Assembly: GCA_964579735.1 (NCBI GenBank)
Contig: CAZOHH010000002.1
Location: forward strand, 1-64,000
Length of the DNA stretch: 64,000 bases
Direction of reading: 5' to 3'
Origin: CAILLO01 sp964579735
Lineage (GTDB): Bacteria > Bacillota > Clostridia > Saccharofermentanales > UBA5734
Shown here: positions 25,051 through 32,873 of the stretch, one piece after another
Numbering within the stretch: the first letter of the stretch is position 1
How the letters are laid out: each line of letters begins with the position of its first letter
Notes under the pieces: model-generated
The model's input: the letters and a program-made list of their open reading frames with translations, nothing else
Told to the model about the DNA's origin: nothing
Database searches by the model: none
Position numbers and translations under genes: made by a program

Positions 25051-27444
25051 TCAGATTCCTTCCTTGGCTTTGTACTCCAGCCATTGGGACAGCGAGATCA
25101 AAACCTTGCGCGGCTTGCTGCCCTCGAATGGCCCGACGAAGCCCTTTTCCTGCATATGGTCGATCAGGCGCGCGGCACGGGGGTATCCGACGTTCATCCT
25201 GCGCTGGATGAGGGAGACGGAAGCGTATCCGGCCTCGACGACGATCGTGACGGCCTGCGGCAGGAGTTCGTCCTCGTCGGAGTTGTCATCATTCGAACCG
25301 ATGGACGAAGTGACGGCGCCTATGGCCTCGGCGGTGTCCTTGTCATATCCAAGCGCGTTCTGGGCCTTGAGGAAGGCCGTGACGCGGCCGACTTCCTTGT
25401 CGGAGACATAGGCGCCCTGGACGCGGACCGGTTTGGATGCTCCCGTCGGAAAATAGAGCATGTCGCCTTTTCCGAGAAGCTTCTCCGCGCCGCCCATGTC
25501 GAGGATGGTGCGGGAATCGATCTGAGAGGAAACGGCAAACGAGAGGCGTGAAGGGATGTTGGCCTTGATGATGCCGGTGATGACGTCAACGGACGGTCGC
25601 TGCGTGGCGACGATGAGGTGGATTCCCGCGGCACGGGCCATGGCGGTCAGACGGGCGATCGCATCCTCGACTTCGTTCGGCGAGGTGGCCATCAGGTCGG
25701 ACAGTTCATCGATGACCACGAGGATCAACGGAAGGTGTTCGAATCCATCGGCCGCGGCCGCGGCGTTATGGGCCGTGATATCGCGCACGCCCTTCTCGGC
25801 GAACAGACCATAGCGGCGGGTCATCTCGTTGACGGCCCAGAGAAGGGCTCCAGCGGCCTTCTTGGGATCCGTGACGACGGGAGCGAGCAGATGCGGGATG
25901 CCGTTGTACACGCTGAGCTCAACGACCTTGGGGTCGATCATCAGCATGCGGACGTCCTCGGGCCGCGCTTTGTAGAGGATGCCGATGATCATGGAATTGA
26001 TGCAGACCGACTTGCCGGAACCGGTCGCGCCGGAAATCAGCAAGTGGGGCATGCGCGCGAGGTCGGCGACGACCGGTGCGCCGGGGATGTCGCGACCGAG
26101 GGCGAAGGTCACGGGGGAAGCGGCGTTGCGGAAATCCGGAGTCTCGAGAATCCGGCGAAGCAGGACAGGCGACGTCTCGCGATTCGGTACCTCGATGCCG
26201 ATCGCGGCTTTCCCGGGTATCGGCGCTTCGATGCGGACGCCCATGGCGGCGAGGTTGAGGGCGATATCGTTCGCAAGCGCTACGATGCGGCTGATCTTGA
26301 CTCCGGAGCCCGGTGCAAGTTCGAAACGGGTGATGGCGGGGCCGGTCGTGATGTTGACGACCTTCGCCTCCAGACCGAAACTCGCAAGCGTGTCGACGAG
26401 CGTCCTGGCCATGGCTTCAACGGAAGCCTGGTCGACGCGGACGGGCCGAGGGGGATCCTGAGATAGGAGCTCGATCGGCGGGAATACATAGGGCCTCAGG
26501 ATGGGTTCTGCGGGTGAAGACACCTGGTTTCCGTCGGCATCGAGGGTCGGAGCAGGTCTTCGAGCCAGTCGCGACGAGGTGGCGAGAACAGGCGCGGGGG
26601 ATTCGACCGCCGCATCGTCGTCGTCATCCTCTTCGAACAACTCGGGAGCAGGTCCGGCCGAGGATTTCCGCGGGTCCTGGGAACCAGAAAGGAATGCCGG
26701 GACATCGAAAGGGCCATGGCCGGGAGTGGACGTCGATGAAGTCGCTCCTGTCGATGATGAAGCGGGAACAGGTTCTTTCCCGGCCGAGGAAGCCGACCCT
26801 ACGACCATGTCATACGATGTTCTCCGGGCATTGGTCTCGCGAATGGCGGCCACGCCGGATGTGATGGCGGTTCCGACGGTCTTTCGTGTCGCGACGAATG
26901 CGCGGGAGAGCGAGATGTTGAAGAGGATCACGATTTCGGCGAGGACCGCGCCGACCAGAAGCACCCCTGCGCCCGTTCGACCCACGACGGACTGAAGACC
27001 TTCTGCAATCACCCCACCTGCGAGACCGCCGGCGAGTGCGCCCTGAGGCAAACCGGAAAGGTTCGAGCCGTTCCCCATGCCCCAGAGGCGCAGAAGACTA
27101 TCGAATGCATTGGCCGAGAGATTCCTGACGGTCCCTTCGGCGATGGTCATGAGGTGGATCAGTGCGGAAGATGAGGTCAGGAGGATCGTGACATGGACGA
27201 ACCGGAGGCGGGTGCGGTTGGCTTCCCGCTCGAGGAAGTAGTCGAAGGCCATGTATAGCAGGATGGCGGGAAGCGCCAATGCCACGATGCCGAGAAAACC
27301 CTTGCCGACGGAAAGAAGGGCGGTGCCGAAAGGCCCGGTCATGCCGGGAAGATAGAAGGAAATCGCCATGAGGACCGCGGCAGCCAGATAGAAGACACCG
27401 AAGACTTCGCGCGCCTTGTCGAATTTCGCCTTCTCGCCCTTCAT
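25051..27444 (-). CDS. ftsK: DNA translocase FtsK/SpoIIIE
   Basis: FtsK pumps chromosomal DNA through the closing septum. The 797-residue protein has four or five membrane spans in the first 180 residues, a flexible Ser/Pro/Asp-rich linker (about 190-320), then the beta and alpha motor domains with Walker A LISGATGSGKSVCINSMI and Walker B LPLILVVIDELSDLM, and a gamma domain at the C-terminus (VSLIQRRMNVGYPRAARLIDHM), which in homologues reads polar DNA sequences. The ATG at 27444 has GGAGGTG six bases upstream; a GTG three codons earlier overlaps that site. Whether it serves division or sporulation cannot be told here. Confidence 0.95.
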   Translation of the reverse strand: MKGEKAKFDKAREVFGVFYLAAAVLMAISFYLPGMTGPFGTALLSVGKGFLGIVALALPAILLYMAFDYFLEREANRTRLRFVHVTILLTSSSALIHLMTIAEGTVRNLSANAFDSLLRLWGMGNGSNLSGLPQGALAGGLAGGVIAEGLQSVVGRTGAGVLLVGAVLAEIVILFNISLSRAFVATRKTVGTAITSGVAAIRETNARRTSYDMVVGSASSAGKEPVPASSSTGATSSTSTPGHGPFDVPAFLSGSQDPRKSSAGPAPELFEEDDDDDAAVESPAPVLATSSRLARRPAPTLDADGNQVSSPAEPILRPYVFPPIELLSQDPPRPVRVDQASVEAMARTLVDTLASFGLEAKVVNITTGPAITRFELAPGSGVKISRIVALANDIALNLAAMGVRIEAPIPGKAAIGIEVPNRETSPVLLRRILETPDFRNAASPVTFALGRDIPGAPVVADLARMPHLLISGATGSGKSVCINSMIIGILYKARPEDVRMLMIDPKVVELSVYNGIPHLLAPVVTDPKKAAGALLWAVNEMTRRYGLFAEKGVRDITAHNAAAAADGFEHLPLILVVIDELSDLMATSPNEVEDAIARLTAMARAAGIHLIVATQRPSVDVITGIIKANIPSRLSFAVSSQIDSRTILDMGGAEKLLGKGDMLYFPTGASKPVRVQGAYVSDKEVGRVTAFLKAQNALGYDKDTAEAIGAVTSSIGSNDDNSDEDELLPQAVTIVVEAGYASVSLIQRRMNVGYPRAARLIDHMQEKGFVGPFEGSKPRKVLISLSQWLEYKAKEGI

Positions 27445-27457
27445 GCCGGCCACCTCC

Positions 27458-28003
27458 CTATCCGCCCCTGAGACTTCTGGCAGTCGCGAGGATTCCGACC
27501 ACCGTCTTCGAATCCGTGATCGTTCCGTCCTCCACCATCTGCAGGCAGGCTTCCATGGAATGGGTCTCGGAGGTCAGGAATTCATCCTCGTCCGTGCAGG
27601 AATCGCCTTCCTGAAGCTCGGTCGCGAGGAAGATATGCAATAACTCGTCGCTATAACCTGGCGTCGTATGGATCCGGATCAGCGGTTCGATCCTGCCCGC
27701 GGTCAACCCGGTCTCCTCTCGGAGTTCCCGAATGGCGCAACTCATCGGGTCCTCGTTCGGTTCGAGCTTCCCAGCCGGGATCTCGAGGGTCTCCCTCGCG
27801 ATCGCGATGCGGTACTGTCGGACCAGATGGAGGTTTCCCGAAGCATCGAGAGGAACGATGCAGGCTCCCCCGTTGTGACGAAGTACGTCGCGGCCGGCCG
27901 TTCGCCCGTCGGGCAATCGCACCGTCATGCTGTCGATGTGGAAGACCCTTCCGTCATAGACCGTTTCGGAAACGAGCCGGTCCTCCCTATGTCGTTCCGT
28001 CAT
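27458..28003 (-). CDS. nudF: ADP-ribose pyrophosphatase (NUDIX hydrolase)
   Basis: A 181-residue NUDIX enzyme of the ADP-ribose diphosphatase type. The NUDIX box is complete: GKLEPNEDPMSCAIRELREETG, matching G-x5-E-x7-R-E-x2-E-E-x-G-U. The preceding VRQYRIAIARETLEIPAGKLE and the following HTTPGYSDELLHIFLA are characteristic of the NudF/ADPRase subfamily. It overlaps the end of rnhA by 17 bp and its stop lies 13 bp before the ftsK ATG. Confidence 0.92.
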   Translation of the reverse strand: MTERHREDRLVSETVYDGRVFHIDSMTVRLPDGRTAGRDVLRHNGGACIVPLDASGNLHLVRQYRIAIARETLEIPAGKLEPNEDPMSCAIRELREETGLTAGRIEPLIRIHTTPGYSDELLHIFLATELQEGDSCTDEDEFLTSETHSMEACLQMVEDGTITDSKTVVGILATARSLRGG

Positions 28004-28499
28004 CTTCCGCTTTTCCTTCCCGGTCCGTCGCAGCGCTCTTGAAGCGCTTCATCTCCTCGACCGCGAGCTTGTCGCAGCGGTTGTTCCCTTCATTGTCGGC
28101 GTGCCCCTTGACCTTGATCCATTCGACGCGGTGCATGGAGGCGAGGCGGTCCAGCTCCATCCAGAGATCGATGTTGCTGACAGGGTCTCCGCCCGAGTTC
28201 CGCCAACCGTTGCCCTTCCACTTTTCCAGCCACTTCAAACGGAAGGCGGAGACGAGATAGGCGCTGTCGCTGTATAGTCGGACGGTACAGGGTCTTTTCA
28301 GCGCCTTCAGCGCCTCGAGTGCGGCAGTCAGTTCCATTCGGTTGTTCGTCGTTGCGGAAGTTCCTCCCACCAACGACTTCTCCACGTCACCGAACTTCAG
28401 CAAGGTAGCCCAGCCACCGGGGCCGGGATTGCCTGAGCAGGCACCGTCCGTATGGATTTCGATGGTCTGTTCCGATATGCGATCGACCGGCTCCGTCAT
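27987..28499 (-). CDS. rnhA: Ribonuclease HI
   Basis: RNase HI degrades RNA in RNA-DNA hybrids such as R-loops and primers. The four acidic residues are visible in order: IEIHTDGACSGNPGPGGWA, NNRMELTAALEALKAL, LYSDSAYLV and the final Asp of DKLAVEE; the catalytic-loop His lies in KVKGHADNEGNN. Basic-handle residues KWLEKWKGNGW are present, so it is the E. coli type. The ATG at 28499 overlaps the proC stop by four bases. rnhB encodes the second RNase H of the window. Confidence 0.96.
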   Translation of the reverse strand: MTEPVDRISEQTIEIHTDGACSGNPGPGGWATLLKFGDVEKSLVGGTSATTNNRMELTAALEALKALKRPCTVRLYSDSAYLVSAFRLKWLEKWKGNGWRNSGGDPVSNIDLWMELDRLASMHRVEWIKVKGHADNEGNNRCDKLAVEEMKRFKSAATDREGKAEDDGTT

Positions 28500-29311
28500 G
28501 CTTCAGGTCCGGTACGGCCGGAGAGCTCGGCGGAGCGGCGGGCCGAGGCGGATACCGCTTCGATCGTGGCGGAACGGAACCCGCTTTTCTCCAGAACGCG
28601 GATTCCCTCGATTGTGGTTCCTCCAGGCGAGCAGACCTGGTCCTTGAGGACGGCGGGATGCGTGCCGGTTTCCAGTACCATCGCGGCGGAACCCTTGACC
28701 ATCGCGGCCGCCAGCCGCAGGGCGACGTCCCTGGCCAGGCCAAGGCGCACGCCGGCATCCGAAAGAGCCTCGATGAAGAGCATCACATAGGCGGGGCCGC
28801 TGCCGGAAAGACCGGTCACGGCATCCATCAGCTTCTCTTCGACACGCAGGGCTATCCCGACGCTCTCGAAAAAGGAAAGGACTTCCGATATATCGGCTTC
28901 GGCGGCTCCATCGAAGGAGATCGCAGTGGCCCCGCTGCCGACAAGGGCCGGGGTGTTGGGCATGGCCCGCGCGACCACGGGGGCGGAACCAGCCAGGTCA
29001 CGCAGCTTCTGGAGAGAAACGCCCGCTGCGATCGAGACGAGCAGGGTTTCCGCTGTAAGGTTGGGGCGCAAGGCGACGAGGACTTCGGGCAGGATCTGCG
29101 GTTTGACGGCGAGGACGACCATGCGGACCCCATCCACGGCTTCCGCCGCGCTATGGCACCGGGTGCAGCCGGTATCGTTGCAGAACGCCGCCGCTGTGGC
29201 GTCATTCGCATCGTAGACGAATAGAGAAGGAGCCGATCCGGAATGAACGGCAAGATACCCACGGGCCAGAGCCGACCCCATGTTTCCGATTCCGATGAAT
29301 GCGATGGACAT
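28496..29311 (-). CDS. proC: Pyrroline-5-carboxylate reductase
   Basis: ProC reduces pyrroline-5-carboxylate to proline with NAD(P)H. The Rossmann glycine motif IGIGNMGSALARGYL opens the protein, and the C-terminal signature GLSGSGPAYVMLFIEALSDAGVRLGL is exact. It has 271 residues. The ATG at 29311 follows AGGAGG; an in-frame open stretch further upstream runs across the antisense strand of the tRNA-Trp gene and is not coding. It leads the eight-gene operon that ends with murJ and has a promoter overlapping the divergent tRNA-Trp promoter. Confidence 0.96.
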   Translation of the reverse strand: MSIAFIGIGNMGSALARGYLAVHSGSAPSLFVYDANDATAAAFCNDTGCTRCHSAAEAVDGVRMVVLAVKPQILPEVLVALRPNLTAETLLVSIAAGVSLQKLRDLAGSAPVVARAMPNTPALVGSGATAISFDGAAEADISEVLSFFESVGIALRVEEKLMDAVTGLSGSGPAYVMLFIEALSDAGVRLGLARDVALRLAAAMVKGSAAMVLETGTHPAVLKDQVCSPGGTTIEGIRVLEKSGFRSATIEAVSASARRSAELSGRTGPEA

Positions 29312-29372
29312 CGTTTCCTCCTGCTGGCCGAAAGTCTTGAAATGCAATGCCGTGGCGAGTCTGGACAAGGAA

Positions 29373-29401
29373 AATATAGCATTGATGTTGACACAGCGCA
29401 A
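29373..29401 (-). promoter_or_regulatory. Promoter of the proC-to-murJ operon
   Basis: A minus-strand -35 TTGCGC (29396-29401) and -10 TATATT (29373-29378) with a 17-bp spacer. It shares bases with the divergent promoter of tRNA-Trp, so the two probably compete for RNA polymerase. Confidence 0.6.
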
Positions 29402-29417
29402 ACCGACACGGTATACT
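29388..29417 (+). promoter_or_regulatory. Promoter of tRNA-Trp
   Basis: A perfect -35 TTGACA (29388-29393), an 18-bp spacer and -10 TATACT (29412-29417). Transcription would start near 29424, about six bases before the mature tRNA. Confidence 0.8.
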
Positions 29418-29429
29418 TCCACTGTTCTT

Positions 29430-29505
29430 AGGGGAGTAGCGCAATTGGTAGAGTAGCGGTCTCCAAAACCGTCGGTTGCAGGTTCGATCCCTGTCTCCCC
29501 TGCCA
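29430..29505 (+). tRNA. trnW: tRNA-Trp (anticodon CCA)
   Basis: A complete cloverleaf: acceptor stem AGGGGAG pairs with CTCCCCT. The anticodon stem GCGGT/ACCGT closes the loop CTCCAAA, giving anticodon CCA. The T arm is GCAGG-TTCGATC-CCTGT. The 3' CCA is encoded (29503-29505). The D stem has one non-canonical pair. It has its own promoter and a strong terminator. Confidence 0.97.
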
Positions 29506-29510
29506 GTACC

Positions 29511-29550
29511 AAGAAGGGACGTCCACCTGAAAGGGTGGACGTCCCTTCTT
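29511..29550. terminator. Bidirectional terminator between tRNA-Trp (+) and lacZ (-)
   Basis: A perfect 17-bp inverted repeat (29511-29527 with 29534-29550) around a 6-base loop, flanked by pyrimidine-rich sequence on both strands (TTCTT each way). It begins 5 bp after the tRNA 3' end and lies 22 bp from the lacZ stop, so it can end both convergent transcripts. Confidence 0.85.
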
Positions 29551-29572
29551 CATGGTGCCTCGGCGCATCGTT

Positions 29573-32500
29573 CTACGATTCCCGATCTGCCTCGAGAAGG
29601 ACTTCGAAGGTCATGGGGCTTGCCGAGAGGACATAGGCTTGAAGCGGAGGGTGTCCGCAGCTGTTCGACCCTGCGCCATGGAGGAATCCATCCAGCAGGA
29701 ATTCGACCAACGGACGAACCACGAGATCGGCATCATGCGACGTCTCCTCGAGATCTTCGATACACCAGGGGCGTGCGGCGAAGGCGAATCCCACCTTCGA
29801 GGACGCGCGGATCCGGATGCCGTCCTCGCTTCGGATCTCGACCCACCGCACGTTCCTTCTGATTCCGTTCTCCTGAGGACGGATATAGGGTTCCTGAAGC
29901 CCGACGACATCGCTTTCCCAGATGCCGGTCCGTTGACTGAGCTCCATGTCCGGCATGGACTCGTGAGGACCGTCTCCATGCCATCGGACGGTGCTGAAAG
30001 TCGAACGGAGCGCGGTCCGGAGTCCGAAACGGGGCAGCGGAGGTAGACCTTCCATGAGTGGCTTCAATGTTGACCGGATTGCGATCCTTCCTTCCGGACC
30101 GATCCTGAATTCCTGTTCGATCTCGAACGACGGAGCTTCATAGACAGGGGCAAGTCTCAATTGGAAGCGGACCCGCACTTCATGGTCGAGCCTTTCCGCC
30201 GTCGAGGAAGATACCTGGGTCCACAGACGGTCATACCCGGCTTTTCTCCAGGATTCCTTGATATGCATGTCATTGTCGATCGGCGCGCGCCAGAGGTTTG
30301 TCCTTGGGCCGGAAACTGCATGGCCGCGGCGGGTGGACGATGGAAGAGCGCTTGCATCGGCAAGGAGTTCTGAGCCGGAGACGCACCAGGAAGCCAGCGT
30401 GCCCGTTGTGCGGTCGAATCGCATGGCGTAGCCGTTCCCGGACACGATGAACGTCAGGAGATCTTCAGCGAGCTCTGGAGCGCCCCCCATGGGAACCTCT
30501 GGCGATTTCAGATCCACGACTGGAATCGAGAATTCCTCGAAGCCGAGTTCGTGTCCTTCCCCTGCGAAAGCTACCGGCATTGAAAGAAGGAAGCGTACGC
30601 GGAGTACGACCTCCCCTTCTCCTACCCAAGGATTCGGAAGCTGAAGAGTCACCTCACCCTCGGGTTCGATGACGGGAAGCTCGAAAGCCCCTTCTTCGCG
30701 AACGGTCCCATTGCATAGATACTCCCATCCCAGACGGATTCCGTTCGTGGTGCGGAAGTGGAAACGATTTCGGACAAGGACCAGTTTATCCTCTGCATCG
30801 ACAAGCGATGCCGTGATCGGTCTGTAGGCCTGCTTCAATTCCTTCAGTCCCGTATGCGGACGGCGGTCGGGATACACCAATCCGTCCACGCAGAAATTCC
30901 CGTCGTGCGGGAACTCCCCATGGTCGCCGCCATACAGATAGCGGGTCCGTCCGTCGAGCGTGCGCGTGGCGATGGCATGGTCGCACCATTCCCAGACGCA
31001 GCCGCCGATCAGGTTCGGATATCGGAAGAACAGGTCCGTGTATTCCTTGAGGGACCCGGGACCGAGCCCCATCGCGTGCGCGTACTCGCATAGATAGATC
31101 GGAAGTCCGTGCGCGTTCTCCTTCGCTTCCGCCTCGAGTTCGCCGACCGACGTATACATCCGGCTCACGACATCGTAGCCGATTCGTTCCGAGCGGGAGG
31201 CTCCCTCGTAGTGGATGGGACGGTGCGGATCCAGCTCCCGGATCCTGTCGGCCATCGCCTCGTGATTCGAGCCATGCCCCGATTCGTTTCCAAGCGACCA
31301 GAACAGGACGCAGGCGTGGTTCCGGTCCCGCAGGACCATCCGCTCGGCTCGGTCCACGTAGTCCGCACACCATTCAGGGGCGTCCGACAGGGCTGCGAAA
31401 CCGTTCGGGGCCAGCTCGGCACCGTGGCACTCCAGATCCGTCTCGTCGATGACATAGAGTCCGAAGGTATCGCAAAGATCGAGCCAGAGGGGGTCGTTGG
31501 GGTAGTGGGAGGTCCGCACGCAATTGATGTTGTACTGCTTCATCAGGAGGATGTCCTGAAGCATGTCCTCGAATGAGACGGCGTAACCCTTCTCCGGGTG
31601 GCTGTCATGCCGATTGACGCCGAGAAGTTTGACCGACTTGCCGTTGACGATCAGGACGCCCCGTTCGATGAGGATATGTCGGAAGCCCACGGACAGGCGC
31701 GTCGCGACGATCGTGTGTCCGCGTTCATCGCGGATGTCGATACGCAATGCATATAGTGCGGGCGTCTCCGCCGTCCATTCCGAAGGGTTGGCGACCTGTC
31801 CATCGAAGCGGACGAACCCATCTCCTCCGACGGCGGACGAGGACTCGAAGACCGACTCTCCGCTCGGAGCCTCGAGGACCATGCGGAGGGTGGTTCCAAC
31901 CGAAGGCTCGACGATGCTGGAAAGCGTCACCTCGACCTGGAACGACCCATCGCAGGAACCGGTCCGTGGTTCGGTCTCGAATCGGACGTCCTCGATGGAA
32001 ATGGCAGGAACGGCTTCGAGATAGACGTCACGGAAGATCCCATTCAGACGGAACATGTCCTGATCCTGCAGATAGCTGGCCGTGGACCACTTGTAGACGA
32101 CCAGACGAAGCTCGTTCTCCCCTTCCTTCAGATATGGATCGAGGGCGAATTCAGCAGGCACGTGGTCGACCTGGCTGTAGCCGATGAGAACGCCGTTGAC
32201 GAAGAGGTGGAAAGCTCCCGCGACGCCTTGAAGTACGAGTCGGACGCCGCAACCGTTGAAGGAGGTGGGAACCGAAAAGGTCCTGCGATAGATTCCCACC
32301 GGGAAGGAGGCGGGGATGAACGGCGGGTCGCAAGGGAAAGGGTACCGGACGTTCGTGTAATGAGGGATGTCGAACCCCTTCATCTGCCAGCAGGAAGGGA
32401 CTTCCATCCGGACCGCGCCGGTCTCCGGCGTCAATTCCCCGAGCATCGTCTCCTCGGTCAGGGAGCGGATGTCGGAAAGATATCGGAAATCCCAGGTCCC

Positions 32501-32680
32501 GTTGAGGAGCATGACCATGGGGGATTCGAACCGGTCGCGGAACCGCGGTGTCCTCCGCATCGATTCGACATCCGGAAAAGGTACGCATGTGGCACGTGCG
32601 GGCAGCTTGCCCACCTCGATGACCTCCAGGCGGGACCAGTCGGGTCCAGGGGTCGTTCCAGGAAGAATCCGTTCAAGCAT
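29573..32680 (-). CDS. lacZ: Beta-galactosidase, glycoside hydrolase family 2 (LacZ type)
   Basis: A 1035-residue LacZ-type enzyme that hydrolyses terminal beta-galactosides such as lactose. Domain order is complete: a jelly-roll sugar-binding domain (GVRLVLQGVAGAFHLFVNG), an Ig-like domain, and a TIM barrel with the acid/base Glu466 in WSLGNESGHGSNHEA and the nucleophile Glu532 in YLCEYAHAMG. A linking beta domain and the C-terminal small-chain domain (from about residue 760) follow. No signal peptide is present, so it is cytoplasmic. The ATG at 32680 follows AGGAGG. It stands alone between two tRNA genes with no permease or regulator nearby, so the natural substrate is not indicated by context. 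Confidence 0.95.
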   Translation of the reverse strand: MLERILPGTTPGPDWSRLEVIEVGKLPARATCVPFPDVESMRRTPRFRDRFESPMVMLLNGTWDFRYLSDIRSLTEETMLGELTPETGAVRMEVPSCWQMKGFDIPHYTNVRYPFPCDPPFIPASFPVGIYRRTFSVPTSFNGCGVRLVLQGVAGAFHLFVNGVLIGYSQVDHVPAEFALDPYLKEGENELRLVVYKWSTASYLQDQDMFRLNGIFRDVYLEAVPAISIEDVRFETEPRTGSCDGSFQVEVTLSSIVEPSVGTTLRMVLEAPSGESVFESSSAVGGDGFVRFDGQVANPSEWTAETPALYALRIDIRDERGHTIVATRLSVGFRHILIERGVLIVNGKSVKLLGVNRHDSHPEKGYAVSFEDMLQDILLMKQYNINCVRTSHYPNDPLWLDLCDTFGLYVIDETDLECHGAELAPNGFAALSDAPEWCADYVDRAERMVLRDRNHACVLFWSLGNESGHGSNHEAMADRIRELDPHRPIHYEGASRSERIGYDVVSRMYTSVGELEAEAKENAHGLPIYLCEYAHAMGLGPGSLKEYTDLFFRYPNLIGGCVWEWCDHAIATRTLDGRTRYLYGGDHGEFPHDGNFCVDGLVYPDRRPHTGLKELKQAYRPITASLVDAEDKLVLVRNRFHFRTTNGIRLGWEYLCNGTVREEGAFELPVIEPEGEVTLQLPNPWVGEGEVVLRVRFLLSMPVAFAGEGHELGFEEFSIPVVDLKSPEVPMGGAPELAEDLLTFIVSGNGYAMRFDRTTGTLASWCVSGSELLADASALPSSTRRGHAVSGPRTNLWRAPIDNDMHIKESWRKAGYDRLWTQVSSSTAERLDHEVRVRFQLRLAPVYEAPSFEIEQEFRIGPEGRIAIRSTLKPLMEGLPPLPRFGLRTALRSTFSTVRWHGDGPHESMPDMELSQRTGIWESDVVGLQEPYIRPQENGIRRNVRWVEIRSEDGIRIRASSKVGFAFAARPWCIEDLEETSHDADLVVRPLVEFLLDGFLHGAGSNSCGHPPLQAYVLSASPMTFEVLLEADRES

Positions 32681-32704
32681 CTCTGCACCTCCTGTGCTGC
32701 TGCC

Positions 32705-32733
32705 ATCATACAAAAGACCGTCCCGCGAATCAA
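32705..32733 (-). promoter_or_regulatory. lacZ promoter embedded in the tRNA-Pro terminator
   Basis: On the minus strand, -35 TTGATT (32728-32733) and -10 TATGAT (32705-32710) have an ideal 17-bp spacer. The -35 hexamer is exactly the loop of the tRNA-Pro terminator and the spacer is its 3' arm plus T-tract. Transcription would start near 32698, giving a leader of only about 18 nt that still contains AGGAGG. Confidence 0.7.
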
Positions 32734-32745
32734 CGCGGGACGGTC
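32716..32745 (-). terminator. Rho-independent terminator of tRNA-Pro
   Basis: A perfect 12-bp stem (32716-32727 with 32734-32745) with a 6-base loop, followed on the minus strand by TTTTG. It begins one base after the encoded CCA of the tRNA. Confidence 0.85.
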
Positions 32746-32746
32746 C

Positions 32747-32823
32747 TGGTCGGAGTGACACGACTTGAACGTGCGACCCCCTGCACCCCAAGCAGGTACT
32801 CTAGCCACCTGAGCTACACCCCG
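32747..32823 (-). tRNA. trnP: tRNA-Pro (anticodon GGG)
   Basis: Minus-strand cloverleaf beginning CGGGGTG, which pairs with CACTCCG (one G-U). The anticodon stem CCTGC/GCAGG closes the loop TTGGGGT, giving anticodon GGG at 32787-32789. The discriminator is A and CCA is encoded (32747-32749). It lies just downstream of pnp on the same strand. Confidence 0.96.
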
Positions 32824-32873
32824 ACGGGCGGGTATGAGAATAACATACCCGCGGAAACGTGTAAACCCTATCT

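Noticed and set aside
29312..29512. N-terminal extension of proC across the tRNA-Trp gene
   Set aside because: It is antisense to a tRNA; the ATG at 29311 has AGGAGG and starts the conserved Rossmann fold.
29505..32747. Integrated element bounded by tRNA attachment sites
   Set aside because: No integrase, no direct repeat of either tRNA 3' end and no phage gene; only lacZ lies between the tRNAs.
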